This document shows positions 1-5,697 of a stretch of 5,697 nt of DNA, piece by piece. The notes beneath the pieces were generated by a model. The model saw only the letters and a list, made by a program, of their open reading frames with translations. It did no database searches and was not told the DNA's origin. Source of the DNA: an uncultured Pseudomonadota bacterium. GTDB lineage: Bacteria; Pseudomonadota; Gammaproteobacteria; Burkholderiales; Thiobacillaceae. The translations under genes and the position numbers were made by a program. The DNA lies in assembly GCA_903918705.1 (NCBI GenBank), contig CAIXFP010000082.1, forward strand, positions 1-5,697, written 5' to 3'. Each line of letters starts with the position of its first letter. Position 1 is the stretch's first letter.

Positions 1-1913
1 ATGCCGCCGAACTTGCCGCCGACGGCGCCGCTGCCATGGCCCGCTGGCAAGCCGGCGGCCACGCCCTGATCCTGGCCGACCGCAACATGCCTGGCATGGA
101 CGGACTGGCTTTGGCGCGGGCGGTACGCGCCAACGAGAAGGACCGCGGCGGCCATGTGCCCATCATCGCCATCACCGCGGTCCAGAATCCGGAAGACCTG
201 GCCCTTTGCCGCCAGGCCGGCATGGATGATGCCCTGCCCAAGCCGATCGAACTGGACGATCTGCGGCGCATGCTGGAACACTGGCTGGGCCAGGCGGCGC
301 CGGCCGTCGCGCAAATGCCGGCGTCCCGTGACCGGGCGGAGGCCGCCATGGCGGCCCGGCCGGCGGGCGCGACCCTGGATGTGGGCCATTTGGCCCGCAT
401 AGTCGGCAATGCCGACGCGAAGCAGATCCGCGAGCTGGTGGACCTGTTCACCGCCACGGCCCGCGGCGACCTGCCCGCCTGCCGGCGGGCGCTGGATGGC
501 CGCGACGGACAGGCCCTGGCGCTGGCCATGCACAAGCTCAAGTCCTCCGCGCGCATGGTGGGCGCCCTGCGTTTCGCCAGTCTGAGCGAGGCCATCGAGA
601 ACGCGGCCCGGAGCGAACGGCTCGATACGGCGACCACGCTCTACGCGGAACTGGTCCACGCCCTGGATGACGTGGAAGCGGCCGTCGCCCGCCTGGCGCT
701 GGCGCCGGCCGTCGCCGTCGCCGCCTGGCGCGGGCCGCCGCCGCGCCTGGTGCTGATGGTCGACGATGACCCGGTGGCGCGGCGCCAGATGGGCATCCTG
801 CTGGGCGGGGCCGGAGCAGGGGAAGTCCTGGCCCTGGACGACGCCGCGGCCGCGCTCGCGGAACTGGCGCGGCGGGACGGCATCGATCTGCTGATCAGCG
901 ATCTCAACATGCCCGGCATGGATGGCATCGAATTCCTCCGCCGCGTGGCCGCGAGCGATTACCGGGGCGAACTGATACTGGCCAGCGGGGTCGAGGACAG
1001 GCTGCTGCAGACGGCGGCCGAATTCGCCCGGGCCAAGGGCCTGAACCTGCGCGGCACCCTGAACAAGCCGGTGACGCGGGACGCGCTCCTGGCTCTGCTG
1101 AGCCGCCCCAGCGCGCAGTCAGCGGCGCCCCACGAAACTGAGATGGACGATGTGGTGTCGCCGGACGAGATCCTGGAGGGCATCCGGCGCGACGAATTCG
1201 AAATCCACTTCCAGCCCAAGGTGGATGCCGCCACCCTGCGCCCCGTGGGCGTGGAAGCGCTGGCCCGCTGGCAACGCGGCGGCAGGGCGGTGCCGCCGGA
1301 CCTCTTCATCGCCACCGCCGAGAGCCACGGCCTGATCGGGCAACTCTCCGAGGTGCTCATCACCAAGGCGCTGCTGGGGGGCTGTCGGCTGGCGGAAGCG
1401 GGCCATTCCCTGGCGCTCTCGGTCAATATCTCGGCCCACTGGCTGTCCGACGTGCGCCTGCCGGAGTTCATCATGGCCAGCATCCAGGCCACCGGCTTCC
1501 GCGCCGAGCACCTGATCCTGGAAATCACCGAGACCGGCCTCATGGCCGACATGACCACCGCCCTGGATGTGATGAGCCGTCTGCGGCTCAAGGGCTTCAA
1601 GCTGTCCATCGACGACTTCGGCATGGGCTACTCCTCCCTGGAACAGTTGCAGCGGTTTCCCTTCGGTGAACTCAAGCTGGATCGCGGCTTCGTCCGCGGC
1701 GCCGCGGAAAAGCCGGCGGCGCGGGCCATCCTGGCGGCGACCCTGGAAATGGCCGGCAAACTCAAGCTGTCCACGGTGGCCGAGGGCGTGGAAACCCAGG
1801 CCGATCTCGACCTGGTGCGCGGCCTCGGCTGCGATCTGGTGCAGGGCTGGTTCGTCGCCAAGGCGATGCCGGTCGAGTCGCTATCAGGCTGGCTGCGGGA
1901 ACAAGCCTCATGA
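1..1913 (+). CDS. Partial (5' end outside window) REC-Hpt-REC-EAL phosphorelay protein with c-di-GMP phosphodiesterase output
   Basis: The frame is open from base 3, with 11 codons before the first in-window ATG at 36, so that ATG lies inside a receiver domain and is not the true start. Residues below are numbered from it. REC1 (about 1-88) lacks its first strand and acidic pair but shows phospho-acceptor D15 in ADRNMPGMDG, T47 and K69. An Hpt domain (about 115-220) carries the phosphorylatable histidine H166 in HKLKSSARMVG. REC2 (about 236-358) has D243-D245, phospho-acceptor D289, S317 and K344. The EAL domain (about 375-622) keeps the residues expected for Mg-dependent hydrolysis of c-di-GMP to pGpG: Q393, E407 of the EAL motif, N464, E496, D526-D527, K547, E583 and Q603. 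No membrane segment is visible in this part. REC1-Hpt resembles the tail of BvgS/EvgS-type kinases, and REC2-EAL resembles RocR-type regulators (family knowledge). A sensor and kinase core upstream is therefore likely but unseen. The stop overlaps the start of the next gene by 4 bases. Confidence 0.93.
   Translation, partial: AAELAADGAAAMARWQAGGHALILADRNMPGMDGLALARAVRANEKDRGGHVPIIAITAVQNPEDLALCRQAGMDDALPKPIELDDLRRMLEHWLGQAAPAVAQMPASRDRAEAAMAARPAGATLDVGHLARIVGNADAKQIRELVDLFTATARGDLPACRRALDGRDGQALALAMHKLKSSARMVGALRFASLSEAIENAARSERLDTATTLYAELVHALDDVEAAVARLALAPAVAVAAWRGPPPRLVLMVDDDPVARRQMGILLGGAGAGEVLALDDAAAALAELARRDGIDLLISDLNMPGMDGIEFLRRVAASDYRGELILASGVEDRLLQTAAEFARAKGLNLRGTLNKPVTRDALLALLSRPSAQSAAPHETEMDDVVSPDEILEGIRRDEFEIHFQPKVDAATLRPVGVEALARWQRGGRAVPPDLFIATAESHGLIGQLSEVLITKALLGGCRLAEAGHSLALSVNISAHWLSDVRLPEFIMASIQATGFRAEHLILEITETGLMADMTTALDVMSRLRLKGFKLSIDDFGMGYSSLEQLQRFPFGELKLDRGFVRGAAEKPAARAILAATLEMAGKLKLSTVAEGVETQADLDLVRGLGCDLVQGWFVAKAMPVESLSGWLREQAS
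1897..1913 (+). promoter_or_regulatory. Translation-coupling junction (weak GGGA ribosome site plus ATGA overlap)
   Basis: The TGA of the EAL protein (1911-1913) overlaps the ATG of the histidine kinase (1910-1912). The only Shine-Dalgarno-like bases are GGGA at 1897-1900, 9 bases before the ATG, so initiation probably depends partly on ribosomes finishing the upstream gene. Coupling is inferred from this arrangement. Confidence 0.6.
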
Positions 1914-4900
1914 GCAAAAAATCGCCCACGATCCATCTGGCGCTGCTGCTGTTCCTGGGTGGCCTGGCCCTGGCCGCCGTTCAGGCCGAGCGGTTGAACG
2001 ACGCCGCCCATGCCGCCCAGCAGCGCGCCGACGCCCAGGCCGAGCTTGGGCGCGTGCGCGACCGGCTGGCCGCCAACCTGGACGGCGACATGCAACTGGT
2101 CCAGGGCTTCCGCAGCGTCATCGTCCTCGACCCGAACCTGGGCCAGAGCGAGTTCGCGGCCGCCGCCCGCCTGCTGCTCCAGGACCATCCCCGCTTGCGC
2201 AATATCGGCGCGGCGCCCGGCAGCGTGATCCGGCTGGTGTTTCCTGTGGCCGGGAACCAGGAGGCCATCGGCCTCGATTACCGCGCCCACCCGGAGCAGT
2301 TCGCGGCGGTGGAGCGCGCCCGCGCGACCCGCCGCCTGGTCCTGGCGGGGCCGCTGCGACTGGTGCAGGGGGGCACCGGCTTCATCAGCCGGATTCCCGT
2401 GTTCCTGCCCGCTCCGGCGGGCGGGGACCGCTACTGGGGCCTGATTTCCGTGGTGATCGACGCGGAACGGCTGTACCGCGACAGCGGCCTGAGGGATGCC
2501 GGCGCGGGGCTGGAAATCGCCCTGCGCGGCGCGGATTCCGGCGGCCCGCAAGGCGCGGTGTTCTTCGGCCGTCCCGGTGTTTTCGCCGAGAACCCGGTGC
2601 TGGCGGACCTCACCCTGCCCACCGGTTCCTGGCGCCTGGCGGCATTGCCGCGCGGCGGCTGGCCGGCCCATGCGGCCAACCCGCGGCCTTTGCGCCTGGC
2701 CTTCCTGCTCGCCGCCGTGCTGGCCTGCGCGGTCCTGCTGCTCCTGCGCCGGGCCATGCGCGGCACCGCCGAGGCACGGGACCAGGCGGAGTCGGACAAG
2801 GCCCGTCTCCTTTCCACCCTGGAAAACACCCCCAATGTGGCCGTGCAATGGTACGACCCGGAGGGACGCATCCTGTACTGGAACCACGCCTCCGAACTGA
2901 TCTTCGGCTGGACGGCCGCGGAGGCCGTCGGCAAGACCCTGGACTGCCTGATCTACTCGGAAGAGGCGGCGCGCCACTTCCTCACCACCCTGGAACTCAT
3001 CGGCGACGGCGACCAGGTGATCGGCCCGACGGAATCGACCGCCCGGCATCGCGACGGCACGGAACGGCTCATCTCCTCGACGATCTTTGCCATCTCCGGG
3101 GATACCCGACCGATCTTCGTCTGCATGGACGTGGACATCACCCGGCGCAAGCAGGTGGAGGCGGCCCTGGTCGAGAGCGAGGCGCGCTTCCGCTCCCTGT
3201 TCGAATACGCGCCGGTGGCCTACCTGGCCCTCGACGGCGACGGTCGCATCCTCGACGTCAACCCCCTCTTCAGCGAGTTTCTCGGCTACGACCGGGAACG
3301 CCTGCTGGGCCGCGGCTTCGGCGATTTCTGGCTGGACCCGGCGCGCTTCGCGTCGGTGTTCGAAGGGCTCCTCGGGGTATCTTCCAGCAGCGGCGAACTC
3401 CAGTTGCGGCGCCACGACGCCTCCCTCGCCACGGTCCTGCTGGAAGGCCGGATCCAGCGCGACGGCGCCGGGAACTTCATGCGCATGCACTGCGTGCTGT
3501 TCGACATCAGCGCCCGCAAGCGCGCCGAGGATGCGCTGAACCGCTATCGCTTCATCGTCAACTCGGTGCGGGACATGATGACCGTGGTGGGCCGCGACCA
3601 CCGCTACGAAGTGGTCAACGAGTCCTGGTGCCAGGCCTTGCGGCGGCCGCGTGAACTGATCATCGGCCATCATCTGGCGGAGGTCTGGGGCGACGAGGTG
3701 TACCAGCGCCACATCGCCCCCAAGCTCAGGCAATGCTTCGAGGACCACCAGCCGAGCACCCTGCGCGCTACCATCCAGTTGCCCCGCCTGGGCCCGCGCG
3801 AGTGCGAAATCAGCTACCTGCCCTACCACGACGCCCAGGAAGAGAAGACCCATGCGGTGGTGATCACCCGCGACATCACCGAGCAGCTCGCGGCTGAACG
3901 CGCCATGAACCAGGCCCGGGAAGACGCGGAAAACGCCAATCGGGCCAAGTCCGTGTTCCTGGCCCAGATGAGCCACGAATTGCGGACCCCCCTCAACGCC
4001 ATCATCGGTTTCGCCCAGATGCTGGATATGGGCGTGCCGGCTCCCCTGGACCCGTCGCAGCGGGAGGCGGTGGGCCATATCCTCGGCAGCGGCCGGCACC
4101 TGCTGCGCCTGATCAACGAAGTGCTGGACCTGGCCCGCATCGAGGCCGGCAAGCTGGACCTCGTCCTGGCCGATGTGCTGCTGGCCCCGGTGATCCAGGA
4201 GGCTCTGGACCTGACCCGATCCAGCGCCGCCCAGCGCCAGATCGACCTCCGTCACACCTGCCCCGGCACCCTGGCCGTGCATGCCGACGCCGCCCGGGTG
4301 CGCCAGATCCTGCTCAACCTGCTGTCCAACGCGGTCAAGTACAACCGCGACGGCGGCATGGTCCTGGTGTCCTGCCACGAAAAGGGGGACACCGTCCGCA
4401 TCAGTGTCGTCGACACCGGGCCGGGCATCGCCCAATCCCTGCGCGCGCAGATCTTCCAGCCGTTCCAGCGGCTGGGCGCCGAACTCACCGCCACCGAGGG
4501 GACCGGCATCGGCCTGGTGGTGTGCAAGCGACTGGTGGAGGCCATGCGGGGCCGAATCGGGTTCGAGAGCGGCGAAGGTCTGGGCAGCCGCTTCTGGGTG
4601 GACCTGCCGGCCACTCCGGGCGGCCACGAAATCGCCGTCGCCAGCGTCTCGGCGCCACCGCCGCCCGCGGGAGACGCGCCACGCGGCCGGGTGCTCTACG
4701 TGGAGGACAACCTGGCCAACCTCGCCGTCATGAAGCAGATCTTCCGGCAATTCCCGGACGTGCAGCTGATGACGGCCGAGAACGCCGAGGACGGTCTGGC
4801 CCTGCTCCGGGATGACCCTCCTGATCTGGTGTTGATGGACATCAACCTGCCCGGCATGAGCGGGCTGGAGGCGCTGGGCGTGATCAAGTCCGAGCCCGCC

Positions 4901-5074
4901 CTGGCCGCCATCCCGGTGGTGGCGGTGAGCGCGGCGGCATTGCCCGGCGACGTGCGACAGGGCCTCGACGCGGGCTTCCTGGCCTACCTCACCAAACCCT
5001 TCGAGGTGCCGGAACTGGTGGCGCTGGTGCGGGACGTACTCGACAAGGTCGCGGCAACGGGGAACGAGGCATGA
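1910..5074 (+). CDS. Membrane hybrid sensor histidine kinase: CHASE - PAS x3 - HisKA - HATPase - receiver
   Basis: This complete 1054-residue protein should sit in the inner membrane and autophosphorylate in response to a signal. TM1 is about residues 8-25 and TM2 about 262-280. The periplasmic segment between them is a CHASE domain, with the family-like stretches NIGAAPGSVIRLVFPV and GNQEAIGLDYR at about 98-125. CHASE domains bind small ligands (cytokinins in plants), but the ligand here cannot be read from sequence. Three PAS domains follow (about 298-413, 425-540, 545-660), then a short helical linker. HisKA has the H-box MSHELRTPLN with phosphorylated H689, and E690/T693 fit the ExxT motif linked to phosphatase activity. 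HATPase shows N807, the G1 box DTGPGI (835-840), the F-box near 848-855 and the G2 box GTGIGL (864-869). After a Pro-rich linker (916-919), the receiver (about 927-1045) has E932-D933, phospho-acceptor D977, S1007 and K1029. There is no Hpt domain. Starting at 1910 keeps TM1; the next in-frame ATG (codon 61) would lose it. Both ends overlap the neighbouring genes by ATGA. Confidence 0.97.
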   Translation: MSKKSPTIHLALLLFLGGLALAAVQAERLNDAAHAAQQRADAQAELGRVRDRLAANLDGDMQLVQGFRSVIVLDPNLGQSEFAAAARLLLQDHPRLRNIGAAPGSVIRLVFPVAGNQEAIGLDYRAHPEQFAAVERARATRRLVLAGPLRLVQGGTGFISRIPVFLPAPAGGDRYWGLISVVIDAERLYRDSGLRDAGAGLEIALRGADSGGPQGAVFFGRPGVFAENPVLADLTLPTGSWRLAALPRGGWPAHAANPRPLRLAFLLAAVLACAVLLLLRRAMRGTAEARDQAESDKARLLSTLENTPNVAVQWYDPEGRILYWNHASELIFGWTAAEAVGKTLDCLIYSEEAARHFLTTLELIGDGDQVIGPTESTARHRDGTERLISSTIFAISGDTRPIFVCMDVDITRRKQVEAALVESEARFRSLFEYAPVAYLALDGDGRILDVNPLFSEFLGYDRERLLGRGFGDFWLDPARFASVFEGLLGVSSSSGELQLRRHDASLATVLLEGRIQRDGAGNFMRMHCVLFDISARKRAEDALNRYRFIVNSVRDMMTVVGRDHRYEVVNESWCQALRRPRELIIGHHLAEVWGDEVYQRHIAPKLRQCFEDHQPSTLRATIQLPRLGPRECEISYLPYHDAQEEKTHAVVITRDITEQLAAERAMNQAREDAENANRAKSVFLAQMSHELRTPLNAIIGFAQMLDMGVPAPLDPSQREAVGHILGSGRHLLRLINEVLDLARIEAGKLDLVLADVLLAPVIQEALDLTRSSAAQRQIDLRHTCPGTLAVHADAARVRQILLNLLSNAVKYNRDGGMVLVSCHEKGDTVRISVVDTGPGIAQSLRAQIFQPFQRLGAELTATEGTGIGLVVCKRLVEAMRGRIGFESGEGLGSRFWVDLPATPGGHEIAVASVSAPPPPAGDAPRGRVLYVEDNLANLAVMKQIFRQFPDVQLMTAENAEDGLALLRDDPPDLVLMDINLPGMSGLEALGVIKSEPALAAIPVVAVSAAALPGDVRQGLDAGFLAYLTKPFEVPELVALVRDVLDKVAATGNEA
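5059..5074 (+). promoter_or_regulatory. Translation-coupling junction (GGGGAA ribosome site plus ATGA overlap)
   Basis: The kinase stop TGA (5072-5074) overlaps the ATG (5071-5073) of the next gene. GGGGAA at 5059-5064 is a plausible ribosome site at 6 bases spacing. The nearer GAGG at 5066-5069 is too close to the ATG to act as the main site. This decides the start of the partial membrane protein. Confidence 0.6.
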
Positions 5075-5697
5075 ATACCGGCGCGCGCGAAGACTTTGCC
5101 CGGATGCGGGAACGTCTGTTGAATGACGCGCTGCTGTGGATAGCCATCGCCTCGGTCCCGGGTGTCGCCCTCTCCTGGGCGCGTATCCTGGTCATCGGCT
5201 GGCGCCCGGTGATGCTGCTGCATCTGCTGGTTCTGGCCGGGCTCTGGTCCTTGTGGCTGGGCCGCGCCCGAATACCTTATCTTGGGCGAGTCCTGACCTT
5301 GCTGGCCATTACCTGGCTGGTCACCCATGCCGGGCTGATCCAGATCGGCCTGGCGGCCATCAGTGGTATGTATGCAATCCTGTTCGCCTTCATCGCCGTC
5401 CTGTTCCTGGAGCGGCGCTTCGCCTGGCGACTGATCGCCGCCAACACTCTGTGCCTGTTGCTGGTCGGTTTGGCCGCCAGCCGCCATTGGATCGAGTTCA
5501 ATCTGGACTACCCGGTCTATGCCCATCACCCCCTGGTGTGGATCAGCAACATCTGGAACCTGTCCTCCTATGCGGTCATCTTCGCCCTCATCGCCTCCCG
5601 AATGATGCAGAGCGTGCTGGAGCGGGAGGAGGTGGCGCGGGAACTGGCGCAGCGCCAGGAGAAGATCGCCGCCAACATGCCCGGAGTCATCTACCAG
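5071..5697 (+). CDS. Partial (3' end outside window) polytopic membrane sensor protein with PAS start
   Basis: An ATG at 5071 opens a frame with no stop before the window end (209 codons visible). Hydrophobic stretches at about residues 19-39, 43-63, 72-90, 93-113, 118-137 and 157-176 predict roughly six transmembrane helices. The only long soluble loop is about 138-156, rich in aromatic residues and histidine. A charged helix (about 178-198, LEREEVARELAQRQEK) then leads into AANMPGVIYQ, which looks like the first helix and strand of a PAS domain. A multi-helix membrane module followed by PAS is typical of sensor kinases and of diguanylate cyclases or phosphodiesterases, but the output domain lies beyond the window. 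I do not recognise the membrane module as a named MASE or 7TMR family. The start is supported by the ATGA overlap with the kinase stop and a purine-rich GGGGAA 6 bases upstream; the alternative ATG at 5104 has no comparable site. Two ATA codons (residues 24 and 68) and several TTG codons are slightly unlike the neighbours, though membrane proteins often differ in this way. Confidence 0.85.
   Translation, partial: MNTGAREDFARMRERLLNDALLWIAIASVPGVALSWARILVIGWRPVMLLHLLVLAGLWSLWLGRARIPYLGRVLTLLAITWLVTHAGLIQIGLAAISGMYAILFAFIAVLFLERRFAWRLIAANTLCLLLVGLAASRHWIEFNLDYPVYAHHPLVWISNIWNLSSYAVIFALIASRMMQSVLEREEVARELAQRQEKIAANMPGVIYQ

Noticed and set aside
36..38. ATG at 36 as the real start of the first gene
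   Set aside because: The frame is open upstream to base 3, and this Met falls within a receiver domain just before its phospho-acceptor strand, so the true start must be outside the window.
84..925. Recent duplication of the two receivers in the first gene, suggested by the shared NMPGMDG motif at both phospho-acceptor sites
   Set aside because: This motif is common in receivers generally, and the sequences around it diverge strongly (T47 versus S317, different helices), so a recent tandem duplication is not supported.
1666..3654. 662-codon plus-strand frame overlapping both the EAL and kinase genes
   Set aside because: Its translation is Arg/Pro/Gly/Ala-rich with low complexity and no domain, while the alternate frame gives clear EAL, CHASE and PAS matches. 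It is a frame shadow.
1628..4750. 1040-codon open frame on the minus strand
   Set aside because: It lies wholly opposite the well-supported EAL and kinase genes and shows no recognisable domain. Its composition (rich in G, A, Q, H, R, V and D) is what the complement of GC-rich coding DNA produces, where stop codons are rare.
4984..5529. 181-codon minus-strand frame opposite the third gene
   Set aside because: It is rich in Gln, Gly and Asp and has no domain. The plus frame gives a coherent multi-helix membrane protein that starts at an ATGA overlap, so the plus-strand reading is preferred.
1..5697. RNA genes, CRISPR arrays, insertion sequences, terminators or attachment sites
   Set aside because: Essentially every base is within the three coding frames. 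I saw no tRNA-like fold, regular direct-repeat spacing, transposase motif or hairpin followed by a T-run.

Overview
The window is a dense, GC-rich stretch (strong G/C preference at third codon positions) filled by three consecutive plus-strand signalling genes. Domain style and codon use suggest a high-GC proteobacterium. A betaproteobacterium is my best guess, at low confidence, because no phylogenetic marker such as an rRNA or housekeeping gene is present.

Layout: (1) Bases 1-1913 hold the 3' part of a large multidomain protein that starts upstream. Its visible order is receiver (REC1, N-terminal part missing) - histidine phosphotransfer (Hpt) - second receiver (REC2) - EAL cyclic-di-GMP phosphodiesterase. 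(2) Bases 1910-5074 hold a complete 1054-residue membrane hybrid sensor histidine kinase: TM - periplasmic CHASE sensor - TM - three PAS domains - HisKA - HATPase - C-terminal receiver. (3) From 5071 to the window end runs the 5' part of an integral membrane protein. It has about six transmembrane helices, then a short charged helix and the apparent start of a PAS domain, and it is still open at the edge.

Both gene junctions are ATGA stop/start overlaps, so the three genes are almost certainly co-transcribed and probably translationally coupled. There is no intergenic space, and I see no promoter, terminator, RNA gene, repeat array or mobile element.

Working model (inference): the CHASE/PAS kinase senses a periplasmic and possibly a cytoplasmic cue and phosphorylates its own receiver. 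It has no Hpt of its own, so the Hpt of the first protein is a plausible next step. That Hpt would pass phosphate to REC2, which sits directly before the EAL domain and could tune c-di-GMP breakdown. REC1-Hpt resembles the tail of BvgS/EvgS-type kinases, and REC2-EAL resembles RocR-type response regulators. The first protein therefore looks like a phosphorelay and its c-di-GMP output fused into one chain. The third gene may add another sensor to the same circuit.
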